Of a stretch of 64,000 nucleotides of DNA, positions 51,994 to 60,418 are shown in pieces. The number at the start of each line of letters is the position of its first letter. Within the stretch, counting starts at the first letter, position 1. The notes under the pieces are model-generated. The model had not been told where the DNA came from, ran no database searches, and was given only the letters and a program-made list of their open reading frames with translations. The stretch spans positions 54,984 through 118,983 of the forward strand of contig CAJUSZ010000002.1 of NCBI GenBank assembly GCA_910589425.1, written 5' to 3'. A program made the translations under genes and the position numbers. Source of the DNA: an uncultured Muribaculaceae bacterium (GTDB taxonomy: Bacteria; Bacteroidota; Bacteroidia; Bacteroidales; Muribaculaceae).

Positions 51994-54461
51994 AAAATAT
52001 GGTATCCATTTATCCTGCCGATTTTGAGGTAAAGATCGGTTTTGACGGTGTGCGTCATATCCTGTCGGAACTTTGTCAGTCTGACATGGGACGTCAGCAC
52101 GTAGAATCAATGACATTCATGAAGGATAGGTCGCGGATAGAGACATCTTTGCGTCAGACTTGGGAAATGGTGTCGATAATTGCAGGAGGTGCATCTTTGC
52201 CCTCCGACACGTTGCATGACATATCCTATGGACTGAAGGAGGCGAAGGTGGAGGGAAACTATCTGACATCGACGATGTTTTTTCGCCTTATGCAGACTCT
52301 CCGCACTCTTGGGTCGATCCGCAAATTTTTTTGTGAAGGTAATGACGAGAATTCCGCGCCACTTTATCCTGCATTGTCAGAGAGTTTTTCCAATATAGAG
52401 ACATTTCCCGCGCTTTATTCCGAGATAGATGCCTTGATCGATAAATTTGGAGAATTGAGAGACACCGCGTCTCCAAGATTATATGATCTGCGTAGTTCGA
52501 TAGCTAACGCCACCGCATCTATTTCATCAGTCATGCAGAGAGTGCTGGATAGGGCGGTTGCATCCGGAATTGTCGACAAGGAGACCGCTCCGGCTTTGCG
52601 CGACGGAAGATTGTGTATTCCTGTAGACGCATCCAATAAGAGGGGAGTAAATGGTATTGTCCACGATCGAAGCGCTACAGGGAAAACCGTCTTTATTGAA
52701 CCGGCGGAACTTGTCGAAGCCTCGAACCGGCTCCGTGAGCTTGAACTTGACGAACATAGGGAACAGATTGTAATTCTGACGTCGATGACTTCAAGGATAA
52801 GGCCATATATAGATGACATCATGCAATCACTCCAGATGCTCGGTCTCTTCGACTTTATCCGGGCCAAGGCGAAGTTTGCCATTGATGTAGACGGGCAGAT
52901 GCCTGTTCTTGAGGAGAATCGTGAGATCGATTGGTTTCATGCGATTCATCCGATGCTTTTGCTTTCATTGCGCAAACAGAACCGTGAGGTAGTTCCGCTA
53001 TATATCCGTCTTGATTCCCGACAGAGGATACTCATTATCTCAGGTCCGAATGCCGGCGGAAAATCAATTTGTCTTAAGACGGTCGGCATCGTGCAGTATA
53101 TGATGCAGTGCGGTATTCTTCCAACATTGCATTCCAATTCCCACATGGGAATTTTCGATAAGATTTTCATTGATATAGGAGACGAGCAATCATTGGAGAA
53201 CGATCTCTCTACCTATTCATCACATTTGCGGAACATGAAGTTTTTCCTGCAGAACGCTGATTCGCGCACGCTCGTTCTTGCTGATGAGATGGGATCCGGG
53301 ACTGAACCTCAGATCGGAGGGGCGCTCGCACAGGCGATCCTCGTGGAACTAAACAAGCGGAGAGTGATGGGAGTCATAACAACCCATTATCAGAATCTGA
53401 AGACGCTGGCCGATAATGTGGAAGGTCTGGTCAACGGTGCAATGCTTTACGACAGACAGCATTTGCAGCCATTGTTCCAATTATCGGTGGGTACTCCGGG
53501 TAGTTCATTCGCAATAGAGATAGCCACAAAGATCGGCTTGCCGCGCGATGTCGTGGCCGCCGCCAAAGAGATTGTCGGAACAGAATATGTGGAGATGGAT
53601 AAGTATCTTCTCGATATTGCCAGAGACAGGAGATACTGGAACAACAAGAGACTCTCCATAAAGGAAAAAGAGGCTAAACTCGATAAGCTTATATCGTCCT
53701 ATGAGGAAACGGCCGTGTCTCTGCGTCAGCAAAGAACAGCCATTATCCGCGATGCGAAGAACGAAGCCAAGGAAATAATGGCTACGGCCAATGCAAAAAT
53801 AGAACGAGCCATTCTTGAGATCAGGAAAGCCGATGCGGAGAAATCCCGCACCAAAGAGATACGAAAGGAGCTTGATGATTATAAATCATCTATCTCATCT
53901 GGAGAAGTATCCGACATACCCAGGGATCTCAGACCACCTCGCCACAGGAATAAATCCCGGAAGCCTGAAGCCAAGGAGGAGCCGAAAAAAATGGAGCAGG
54001 CACTTGCGCCGGGTGATCATGTAAAAATGCCTGATGGAGGAGTTGTCGGAAAGATTCTATCTATCAATGGCAAGAAGGCAGAAGTGGCGTTTGGATCCCT
54101 TCGTACAATTGTGCCTGTAGATAAGCTCAAACGGGCAGCCAAACCGTCTGACACATCTTCTTCCCCGGTATCTTTGTCAAGTCAGACGTATAAGGAAAGC
54201 CGTGAGCGGCAACTTCAATTCAGGCAGGAACTTGATGTCCGCGGAATGCGGGGCGACGAGGCTTTGCAGGCATTGATATACTTTATGGACGATGCTTTCC
54301 AGTTTTCGGCTTCAAGAGTGAGGATTCTTCACGGCACGGGACATGGGATTCTCAGGGAGCTGATCCGCAAACAATTGAAAGCCACACCAGGGGTCAGGTC
54401 TTTCGCAGATGAGGATGTGCGCTTTGGAGGAGCTGGAATCACTGTTGTTGAACTTGATTAA
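51990..54461 (+). CDS. mutS2: MutS2 endonuclease/ATPase with Smr domain
   Basis: The 823-residue protein has the MutS core helices, the ATPase with ILIISGPNAGGKSICLKTVGI (Walker A), LVLADEMGSGTEP (Walker B) and MGVITTHYQNLK. A long coiled coil (about 525-640) and a C-terminal Smr nuclease domain with ELDVRGMRGDEALQAL and RILHGTGHGILRELIRKQL (DxR and HGxG motifs) follow. It lacks the mismatch-reading N-terminal domain of MutS. MutS2 acts on recombination intermediates and, in Bacillus, on collided ribosomes. It is followed after 14 nt by DUF4230 genes. Confidence 0.93.
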   Translation: MKNMVSIYPADFEVKIGFDGVRHILSELCQSDMGRQHVESMTFMKDRSRIETSLRQTWEMVSIIAGGASLPSDTLHDISYGLKEAKVEGNYLTSTMFFRLMQTLRTLGSIRKFFCEGNDENSAPLYPALSESFSNIETFPALYSEIDALIDKFGELRDTASPRLYDLRSSIANATASISSVMQRVLDRAVASGIVDKETAPALRDGRLCIPVDASNKRGVNGIVHDRSATGKTVFIEPAELVEASNRLRELELDEHREQIVILTSMTSRIRPYIDDIMQSLQMLGLFDFIRAKAKFAIDVDGQMPVLEENREIDWFHAIHPMLLLSLRKQNREVVPLYIRLDSRQRILIISGPNAGGKSICLKTVGIVQYMMQCGILPTLHSNSHMGIFDKIFIDIGDEQSLENDLSTYSSHLRNMKFFLQNADSRTLVLADEMGSGTEPQIGGALAQAILVELNKRRVMGVITTHYQNLKTLADNVEGLVNGAMLYDRQHLQPLFQLSVGTPGSSFAIEIATKIGLPRDVVAAAKEIVGTEYVEMDKYLLDIARDRRYWNNKRLSIKEKEAKLDKLISSYEETAVSLRQQRTAIIRDAKNEAKEIMATANAKIERAILEIRKADAEKSRTKEIRKELDDYKSSISSGEVSDIPRDLRPPRHRNKSRKPEAKEEPKKMEQALAPGDHVKMPDGGVVGKILSINGKKAEVAFGSLRTIVPVDKLKRAAKPSDTSSSPVSLSSQTYKESRERQLQFRQELDVRGMRGDEALQALIYFMDDAFQFSASRVRILHGTGHGILRELIRKQLKATPGVRSFADEDVRFGGAGITVVELD

Positions 54462-54475
54462 ACGAGCCTGATATT

Positions 54476-55042
54476 ATGATCAAAAGAGTATTAATTATAT
54501 TTGTTTCTGTCGCGGCACTTTGTTTGGCCTGTGGACGTCAGGGAAAAGACACGGAGATGTTTTTCAAGGAGATCTCTTCCGTTGATAAACTCGTGTTGTC
54601 ATCCATGTCCATCAGTAAGATGGGCGAGTACGATGACCGGTCTAATTGGAAAATAGGCAGAAGGATAGCGGTCTATTCATACAATACTTATATGCAGGCT
54701 TATGTGGATCTGAGTCTGCTAAGCCCGGAAGACGTGTCTGTGGATGAGAAAAACAAGACAGTGGAGCTTAATCTCCCTGCGATACAGACGGAGTTCAAAG
54801 GGCGTGATATGAACATGAAAGAGGAACATTACCGTGTAACAGGATTCAGATCGCAGATAGGCGCGGAGGAGCGTGCCGAGCTTAAGGAAACGATGAACAA
54901 GGAACTTAAGCGGGAGGTAGAGACAGACAGTCGGTTCCGGCAAGCGTTGATAAAGTCAGCGGAGGAGAAAGCCCGGCTGTATTTTGCCAAATTGTTCCGT
55001 ATGCACGGATATTCGGTCAATGTAAATTTCAAACAGCTATGA
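54476..55042 (+). CDS. DUF4230-family lipoprotein, copy 1
   Basis: The 188-residue protein has a lipoprotein-like signal (LIIFVSVAALCLACGRQG, Cys about 19). The DUF4230 body contains KLVLSSMSISKMGEYDD, AVYSYNTYMQAYVDLSLLSPEDVSVDEKNKTVELNLPAIQ and a C-terminal helical region AEEKARLYFAKLFRMHGYSVNV. The function of the family is unknown. It overlaps the next, paralogous gene by 4 nt and follows mutS2 closely. Confidence 0.78.
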   Translation: MIKRVLIIFVSVAALCLACGRQGKDTEMFFKEISSVDKLVLSSMSISKMGEYDDRSNWKIGRRIAVYSYNTYMQAYVDLSLLSPEDVSVDEKNKTVELNLPAIQTEFKGRDMNMKEEHYRVTGFRSQIGAEERAELKETMNKELKREVETDSRFRQALIKSAEEKARLYFAKLFRMHGYSVNVNFKQL

Positions 55043-55602
55043 AAACAATTACCAGACTGTTGTTTTTATTGATATCTGTGGCTGTCATAGTTGCAGGCGT
55101 GATGTTGTATTTCAGGTTCAGGGATGCAGATGCAGGGAAGATCAGTCTGCAAGAGGCTAAAGTTGCGGAAATCCGTACCATGTCCGATCTATGCACACTT
55201 GAGATATATGAAGATGTCCCGGTTAAAGGGCATATAGGTACAAAACACTTTTTTGCGCGGCAGACCAGGAAAGGACAGATAATGTTTCCTCTGGACAGCC
55301 TTGATATAGATATGGAAGCGGACACCATACGGATAAAACTGCCCAAAGAGAAGGTCGAGATTCTTGAATCTACAGATCCATCTTCCTTTGAGGTAATCGA
55401 TACGTGGAACACCGATCTGCTTGGATCTTCAGTCCTTACTAATTCCGAGGAGAGCTATCTGAAGGATCAGGCGCGCAAGGCTGCCATAAAGTCGTTATAC
55501 ACAGACGGTACAATCAAGCGTGCCAGAAGAGAGGCCAGTTCGCGTCTGACCGATTTTATAGGCATGATCACCGGGAAGCCGGTAGTAGTCTGCGAAAAAT
55601 GA
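55039..55602 (+). CDS. DUF4230-family membrane-anchored protein, copy 2
   Basis: The 187-residue protein has an N-terminal membrane segment (LLFLLISVAVIVAGVMLYFRF) without a lipobox, then a DUF4230-like body (VAEIRTMSDLCTLEIYEDVPVKGHIGTKHFFARQTRKGQIMFPLDSLDIDMEADTIRIKLPKEKVEIL) and the helical end QARKAAIKSLYTDGTIKRARREASSRLTDFIG. It is a paralogue of the gene just upstream, one copy lipid-anchored and the other membrane-spanning. It converges on the BrkB gene with only 8 nt between stops. Confidence 0.78.
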   Translation: MKTITRLLFLLISVAVIVAGVMLYFRFRDADAGKISLQEAKVAEIRTMSDLCTLEIYEDVPVKGHIGTKHFFARQTRKGQIMFPLDSLDIDMEADTIRIKLPKEKVEILESTDPSSFEVIDTWNTDLLGSSVLTNSEESYLKDQARKAAIKSLYTDGTIKRARREASSRLTDFIGMITGKPVVVCEK

Positions 55603-55610
55603 TCAGCCGG

Positions 55611-56999
55611 TCATTTTCCGGTATTGATTGCGTCAGGCAGCGGCAGATCCTTGATCAGAGTGGTCTGTGCCACCGCGTATGAGTCGGCCATGATTTTCCT
55701 GTATCGGCCGAGCAATGGCGCATACATTTCAGAAAATCCCGGGATGAAATCGGAATTGCCGACAGCATCGAGCCGGCGCATAAGTTCTCCGAGTGTGAGC
55801 TTGCCCACTTCGACCGCTGGCGCCACGCCGAGATGCTCCTTGTCATCACTTACTGTAAAGACTATCCCGGCCTGACGGAGATTTCCTATGCAATGGTTCA
55901 CCAACCTCATGGGGAGATCATAATATTTAGACAGCTCATACATGGAGTAGGGTGCTTTCCCGCGAATGAATCTCCGGAATACAAGCGCGGTGATTACAAT
56001 AGCGACTTCACGGCGATAAGTCTGGGATACGGTGCCGACGTCGCCGAGATAGTTATAGGAGAATACATTCTGCATGGAATAAGTGAATACACATCCGGAC
56101 ATAAGTATAAGCCAGGAGAGTTGCAACCATATCAGCATCAACGGTAGGAAGGCGAAAGATCCGTAGATGGCGTTGTATTTCGTAACATAGATCTGTCCAT
56201 TCACAAACAGAAGCTGGAGAATCTGGAATGCAATGGCGCTCAAAGCTCCGGCGATCGAAGCATATTTAAAAGAGACCTTTGTGTTGGGGATAAGACAGAA
56301 TGAAAGCGAGAAAGCCAGCCATGCGAGAACAAGCGGGGCACATTCAAGCAAGCCGTTGAATACGGGGGTGAGAAAAGGCAGTTTGATATTGTCCTGCACT
56401 ATTGTTGACATAAATATCGAGGCTCCGGAGGAACATATCATCAATATTGGGATCATAAGACAAATGGCGATATAGTCGGTGATCTTCTGAGGTAGTGAGC
56501 GATCCTTCTTTATTCCCCAGATTCTGTTGAACGCAGTCTCGATGTTAGACAATAGTGATATGAGAGTCCACAGAAGCATAATAATGCCGATTCCGACAAA
56601 AATACCCTGTGAAGACTGTTTCAGATATGAATCAACAAATGAAAGCGCTGTAGTTATAGCTTTTTGTTGTGCCGGAAAGTATACATAAAGTTCTTTCTGC
56701 ACAAGATTTTGGAACCCAAATCCACGGCTTATGGCGAATAGCAGCGCGAGAGCCGGCACAATGGCAAGTACAGTGGAGTAGGTGAGAGACATTGACTTGT
56801 CTTGCAGTCCCCGGTCCATAAAGCTCCTGATCGTGAGATTCAGTGTTTTGATAGTCCGGATCTTCAACGAACTTCCCGGATCTTTCCAGACGCCGGTCCA
56901 GAAATAATTGAACGCGTTAAGACCTTTGTCGTAAAGGCGTTGGAAAAGCGACGGCTTTTCCGGAGCATCTCCGGAGTTTTTTTTATTTTTGGTGTTCAT
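55611..56999 (-). CDS. YihY/BrkB-family membrane protein
   Basis: The 462-residue protein has a polar N-terminal region, six or so membrane spans (about 75-340) with the family marks SMSLTYSTVLAIVPALALLFAISRGFG and GAIYGSFAFLPLMLIWLQLSWLILMSG, and a C-terminal winged-helix-like cytoplasmic domain (about 350-430, LSKYYDLPMRLVNHCIGNLRQAGIVFTVSDDKEHLGV). The family function is not settled despite the old 'ribonuclease BN' label. ATG 56999 is chosen because the 19 upstream codons overlap the rnpB terminator and have no family match. Confidence 0.85.
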   Translation of the reverse strand: MNTKNKKNSGDAPEKPSLFQRLYDKGLNAFNYFWTGVWKDPGSSLKIRTIKTLNLTIRSFMDRGLQDKSMSLTYSTVLAIVPALALLFAISRGFGFQNLVQKELYVYFPAQQKAITTALSFVDSYLKQSSQGIFVGIGIIMLLWTLISLLSNIETAFNRIWGIKKDRSLPQKITDYIAICLMIPILMICSSGASIFMSTIVQDNIKLPFLTPVFNGLLECAPLVLAWLAFSLSFCLIPNTKVSFKYASIAGALSAIAFQILQLLFVNGQIYVTKYNAIYGSFAFLPLMLIWLQLSWLILMSGCVFTYSMQNVFSYNYLGDVGTVSQTYRREVAIVITALVFRRFIRGKAPYSMYELSKYYDLPMRLVNHCIGNLRQAGIVFTVSDDKEHLGVAPAVEVGKLTLGELMRRLDAVGNSDFIPGFSEMYAPLLGRYRKIMADSYAVAQTTLIKDLPLPDAINTGK

Positions 57000-57010
57000 G
57001 GCTGATATTT

Positions 57011-57067
57011 TGAGAAAAGCAATGTCCGGAGAGCCTGTTCTGATCCATGCGCTCAACCGGACATTGC
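57011..57067 (-). terminator. Terminator downstream of rnpB
   Basis: On the minus strand, GCAATGTCCGG (57067-57057) pairs perfectly with CCGGACATTGC (57029-57019) and TTTTCTCA follows. It starts 10 nt past the mature rnpB 3' end and ends just before the BrkB ATG. Confidence 0.75.
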
Positions 57068-57077
57068 CTGTAATGAA

Positions 57078-57450
57078 GGCAGAGGCACTGTAAGCCGGGT
57101 TATGTCGGAGACCGATGTCTCCGGTCTGTCATTTATCTGCGCCGCAGCGTTGCCGCCCGGCTTTAGCAGCCTACCCCCCGGCAAAGGGCGAGCAACCCTT
57201 ATCTGCCGGTATACTTGGCCTTGCAACTCATAGGATGTACGGCCCGGCATGTCGCCATGCCGGCCGGTGGGCTCTTACCCCGCCTTTTCACCCTTGCCTG
57301 ATCCCGAACAGACGGGATCTGGCGGTTGTTCTCTGTTACATTATCCCTGCCGTCGCCAGCAGCTTTCCGTTAGAAAGTATGATGCTCTGTGTTGCCCGGA
57401 CTTTCCTCTTGAACGCCATATCGCGCCAAGCGACAGACCGCGCCTCTGCC
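57078..57450 (-). ncRNA. rnpB: RNase P RNA (class A)
   Basis: This is the catalytic RNA that matures tRNA 5' ends. Read on the minus strand, the 373-nt gene starts and ends with the pairing P1 arms GGCAGAGGC/GCCTCTGCC (57450-57442 and 57086-57078). The universally conserved blocks are in the right order: GAGGAAAGTCCGGGC, GGTAAGAGCCCACCG, GCAGATAAATGACAG and AACCCGGCTTACAG. The gene lies 18 nt downstream of a DUF308 membrane protein gene on the same strand, and has its own terminator. No promoter with TAnnTTTG is seen in the gap. Confidence 0.96.
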
Positions 57451-57468
57451 ATTTTTTTATTTATATGT

Positions 57469-58029
57469 TTATCTGATTCTTATTTTATGGTTCTCACGTT
57501 GCCTTGTCGCTCCCATCTGGAGAAATCCATTGATTGCGTAGACTGTGAGGAAGATGCCGGCCAGAAGAGAGATGATATTCTCAAGTCCACGCGGACCGAT
57601 GAAGATCACCACGATTCCGGCTATGAACGTGAGCCAGGGCATGATATAGAATCCTTTGTTGGTGCCCACGATCGATCCCGTAACTGACATATATACAATC
57701 TGGGCAAGTCCGCACAAAATAAGTATGACACCGAGTGTATATACTATGTATGCTGCGAAAAATCCCGGGATGCAGATCAATATCACGCCACATATAATCC
57801 CGGCCACCCCCATCAGCACAATATACCAAGGTTTGGGAATTTTCATTCCATTGCTGTCTCTGGCGGGAATGATGCCGTTGATCACTGCCGCTGCCGATGG
57901 TATTATAATCAGGATACCGGCTGCGATGACTATCCAGCGGAAAAGATCGGTACGTCCTGTAAATATAATAAGAAGGATGCCGACTATCAACGCTGATAGA
58001 TATGTCAGAAAATAAGGTCTGGTTTTCAT
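57469..58029 (-). CDS. DUF308 (HdeD-like) membrane protein
   Basis: The 186-residue protein has six hydrophobic spans in three pairs, about 8-25, 31-52, 68-86, 90-108, 124-143 and 148-168, matching the HdeD/DUF308 repeat. Short polar ends, with a basic C terminus (RQRENHKIRIR). HdeD is linked to acid resistance in E. coli; no such role can be read from this sequence. The ribosome-binding sequence directly before ATG 58029 lies in a 10-bp inverted repeat. rnpB begins 18 nt after the stop. Confidence 0.78.
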   Translation of the reverse strand: MKTRPYFLTYLSALIVGILLIIFTGRTDLFRWIVIAAGILIIIPSAAAVINGIIPARDSNGMKIPKPWYIVLMGVAGIICGVILICIPGFFAAYIVYTLGVILILCGLAQIVYMSVTGSIVGTNKGFYIMPWLTFIAGIVVIFIGPRGLENIISLLAGIFLTVYAINGFLQMGATRQRENHKIRIR

Positions 58030-58031
58030 AG

Positions 58032-58072
58032 TTCCTTTATAGTTTTGTAATTAGTTATACTTTATAAAGGAA
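58032..58072 (-). promoter_or_regulatory. Inverted repeat over the DUF308 gene's ribosome binding site
   Basis: On the minus strand, TTCCTTTATA (58072-58063) pairs perfectly with TATAAAGGAA (58041-58032), 21 nt apart. The second arm contains the AAAGGAA Shine-Dalgarno-like stretch 2 nt from the ATG, so the hairpin would hide the start site. Confidence 0.5.
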
Positions 58073-58155
58073 TAATAACCAAAAATGTTTATTGTAATAT
58101 CACAATTGGTGTATGAAAACGTTCCGAGGCCTCTTTGATCGATAAATAATAAGTA

Positions 58156-58791
58156 TCAGTTGTCGAGATTCATCGCCATTTTTTCAATAAATCTGACAAT
58201 AATCTCCACAGACTCTTCTGCGGAGAGCATGGAGGCATCGAGCGAGAGATGATAGTTGGACGCATGCCCCCATCGCCGTCCGGTATAGTAGTTGTAATAA
58301 TCTTCACGTTTACTGTCAGCCTTGCGCGCTATCCTTGCCGCTTCCTGTTCACATCGGGCATCCCCGCGGGCGATGATGCGTTTCACCTTGTGTCCCATCG
58401 GAGCGTGGATAAAGATGCTGACCATATTTTTCTGGTCTCGTGCGATGTAGTCTGCCGTGCGACCTACAATCACGCATGAGCCGGCGCTGCATATTTTCCC
58501 TATGACTTCACTCTGCACCTTGTAGAGGTTGTCCGGACTCAAGGCTCCCCAGTTGCCATAGTCGGATGCACTTCCGAACGAAGATCCCATGAAACTGCGG
58601 ATAAAAGAAGGCCTTCTTTCATCTGCGTCAGCAAGCACAGATGTGTCGAACCCGAATGTGCGGGCAGCCTCTGCGAGCAGGTTCTTGTCATAATAGTTAA
58701 GACCAAGCCGGCGAGAGAGCAATCGTCCGATTTCGCGTCCGCCGCTCCCGAATTCCCGCCCTATGACAATGACAAAATCCGATGGTTTCAT
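58156..58791 (-). CDS. Cytidylate kinase-like family protein
   Basis: The 211-residue P-loop protein starts VIVIGREFGSGGREIGRLLSRRLGLNYYDKNLL, the signature of the cytidylate-kinase-like group, and has an IVGRTADYIARDQ block, then FIHAPMGHKVKRIIARGD and SKREDYYNYYTGRRWGHASNYHLSLDAS. The family is related to CMP kinase but the true substrate is not known. ATG 58791 matches the family start; 13 upstream codons in frame are ignored. Confidence 0.82.
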   Translation of the reverse strand: MKPSDFVIVIGREFGSGGREIGRLLSRRLGLNYYDKNLLAEAARTFGFDTSVLADADERRPSFIRSFMGSSFGSASDYGNWGALSPDNLYKVQSEVIGKICSAGSCVIVGRTADYIARDQKNMVSIFIHAPMGHKVKRIIARGDARCEQEAARIARKADSKREDYYNYYTGRRWGHASNYHLSLDASMLSAEESVEIIVRFIEKMAMNLDN

Positions 58792-58827
58792 TGCTGGTTC
58801 CAATAAGTTCCGTGTTCGATTACGGTG

Positions 58828-58835
58828 CAAATTTA
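58828..58835 (-). promoter_or_regulatory. -7 box of the cytidylate-kinase-like gene
   Basis: TAAATTTG on the minus strand, 36 nt before ATG 58791. -33 box not clear. Confidence 0.45.
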
Positions 58836-58899
58836 GCTAATTTGGCCAAATTATTGAAATATTTTCTCAAATTTGTGTGGCCGGTTCGCGATAAATGCC

Positions 58900-58907
58900 T
58901 ATTTTTG
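58900..58907 (+). promoter_or_regulatory. -7 box of the small unknown protein gene
   Basis: TATTTTTG, 20 nt upstream of ATG 58928; TTTG at 58872-58875 is 24 nt further up. The box overlaps an in-frame upstream start at 58895, favouring ATG 58928. Confidence 0.45.
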
Positions 58908-58927
58908 CATTGTTAAAGGAGATACGA

Positions 58928-59299
58928 ATGACTGAAGATCTAAAAAATCTCGAAAAAGATACGGATGGAATGGCCACGTATGACTATATTGTCAATCATG
59001 TGGATTCATGCGTGGATGTGATGCCCGCCCTCATCGACAATATGCTCAGGGTGGATCTGACCGGACAGTTTCTCGCGTCATCTGCGCGTTTCCTTGCCGC
59101 TGTAGACAGAAAAACGTTTGAACCGTGGCTGACTCCGCTTATAGAGGGAGCTATTGACAAGGATCGGGAACGGAAATATATCGGGTCGTTGCTTGAGGCT
59201 CTTTGGGGTGCTGATTACCACGATAATGCCGATAAGCTTCGCGAGACGGACGATAATTTCCGCAGAATTTATAAAAGAATGTTCCCTAAGGGTATATGA
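58928..59299 (+). CDS. Small soluble protein of unknown function
   Basis: The 123-residue protein is acidic and mostly helical, with no signal peptide or membrane span. It begins MTEDLKNLEKDTDGMATYDYIVNHVDSC and continues with VMPALIDNMLRVDLTGQFLASSARFLAAVDRKTFEPWL and GSLLEALWGADYHDN. I do not recognise the family. Start chosen at ATG 58928 after GGAGATACGA. It is 38 nt upstream of the cyclophilin gene, so possibly co-transcribed. Confidence 0.7.
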   Translation: MTEDLKNLEKDTDGMATYDYIVNHVDSCVDVMPALIDNMLRVDLTGQFLASSARFLAAVDRKTFEPWLTPLIEGAIDKDRERKYIGSLLEALWGADYHDNADKLRETDDNFRRIYKRMFPKGI

Positions 59300-59337
59300 T
59301 CTGATATACCCCAATCACCAAGTTCCATACACCTGAA

Positions 59338-60246
59338 ATGAATATCATACTCAAAGCTGTATCGTCGGCTGCTGTCGCAATGCTCGGTTCATCCATGCTA
59401 TTGTCGGCTGCCATGCATGAGGATACTAATACCCTCAACCAATTATCTATGACAAAAGAGAATTCATCGGTAAACGACACCAGGGATCCTGAGTCTATTC
59501 CAGGTCCGGTAGTCGAATTAAAGACTTCTCTCGGCAATATAAGACTGAAATTGTATGATGAGACTCCGCTGCATCGCGACAATTTCATGAAGCTTGTGTC
59601 GGAGAATTTCTATGATTCGGTACTTTTTCACCGTGTGATAAAAGATTTCATGATCCAGACAGGCGATCCTCAGTCGAAAAATGCCAAACAGGGACAGCAG
59701 CTCGGTTCGGGAGACCTCGGATATACCATCCCGGCTGAGATTGTCTATCCCCAATATTACAATAAATATGGTGCGTTGGCGGCTGCCCGCACAGCGGATC
59801 AGGTGAATCCTGAACGCAGGTCGTCAGCATCTCAATTCTATATAGTAACCGGAAATAAATTTTCTGAGTCTCAGCTCAACCAGATGCGCGACCGGATTTT
59901 TCAGACTCAGTTGCAGAGCTATTTCCAAAATGCGTGCAGACAGCATGCGGATGAGATCCGTGCGCTCCAGGCATCCAATGATACATTGGCACTGGAATCG
60001 CTGCGACAGAAGTTGATCGCCGAAACTGAGAATAATGTCAAGCCCGAACCGATGTCTGACCGAATGGTGAAGGATTACACTACTATCGGCGGGGCACCGC
60101 ATCTTGATGCGCAATATACTGTATTCGGAGAAGTTATCTCCGGCATGGATATAGTTGACAAAATCCAGAATGTGGCGACAGACAGATCTGATCGCCCGTT
60201 GGATGACATCCGGATTCTCGGTGTAGAGGTGATCCGTAAGGATTAG
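59338..60246 (+). CDS. Periplasmic cyclophilin-type peptidyl-prolyl isomerase
   Basis: The 302-residue protein has a signal peptide (about 1-27), a short linker, then a cyclophilin core (about 60-300): VELKTSLGNIRLKLYDETPLHRDNFMKLVSENFYDSVLFHRVIKDFMIQTGDP, the SASQFYIVTG block and YTVFGEVISGMDIVDKIQNV. About 65 residues are inserted between the last two blocks (QMRDRIFQTQLQSYFQNACRQHADEIRALQ...), forming a helical lobe found in Bacteroidetes homologues. It assists folding of secreted proteins. Confidence 0.88.
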   Translation: MNIILKAVSSAAVAMLGSSMLLSAAMHEDTNTLNQLSMTKENSSVNDTRDPESIPGPVVELKTSLGNIRLKLYDETPLHRDNFMKLVSENFYDSVLFHRVIKDFMIQTGDPQSKNAKQGQQLGSGDLGYTIPAEIVYPQYYNKYGALAAARTADQVNPERRSSASQFYIVTGNKFSESQLNQMRDRIFQTQLQSYFQNACRQHADEIRALQASNDTLALESLRQKLIAETENNVKPEPMSDRMVKDYTTIGGAPHLDAQYTVFGEVISGMDIVDKIQNVATDRSDRPLDDIRILGVEVIRKD

Positions 60247-60418
60247 CCTGTATTCCAGTAATAAAAATGCCTGCGGATTTTGCCTCAGGACTGATTTTAG
60301 CCCTGAAGAAAGATGCGCCGGACAAACAATAGTTCCCGCAAAAGGGAAGTTTGAAGAATAATTGAACATAGACCACGCAAAAGTCCTGACACCAGACAGG
60401 ACAAATAATAGAGAAATT

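Noticed and set aside
57115..57687. 190-codon plus-strand frame across rnpB
   Set aside because: It runs through the conserved blocks of RNase P RNA on the opposite strand and has no protein features.
60383..60402. Small 6-bp hairpin before the DUF349 gene
   Set aside because: Too short to argue for regulation without conservation data.
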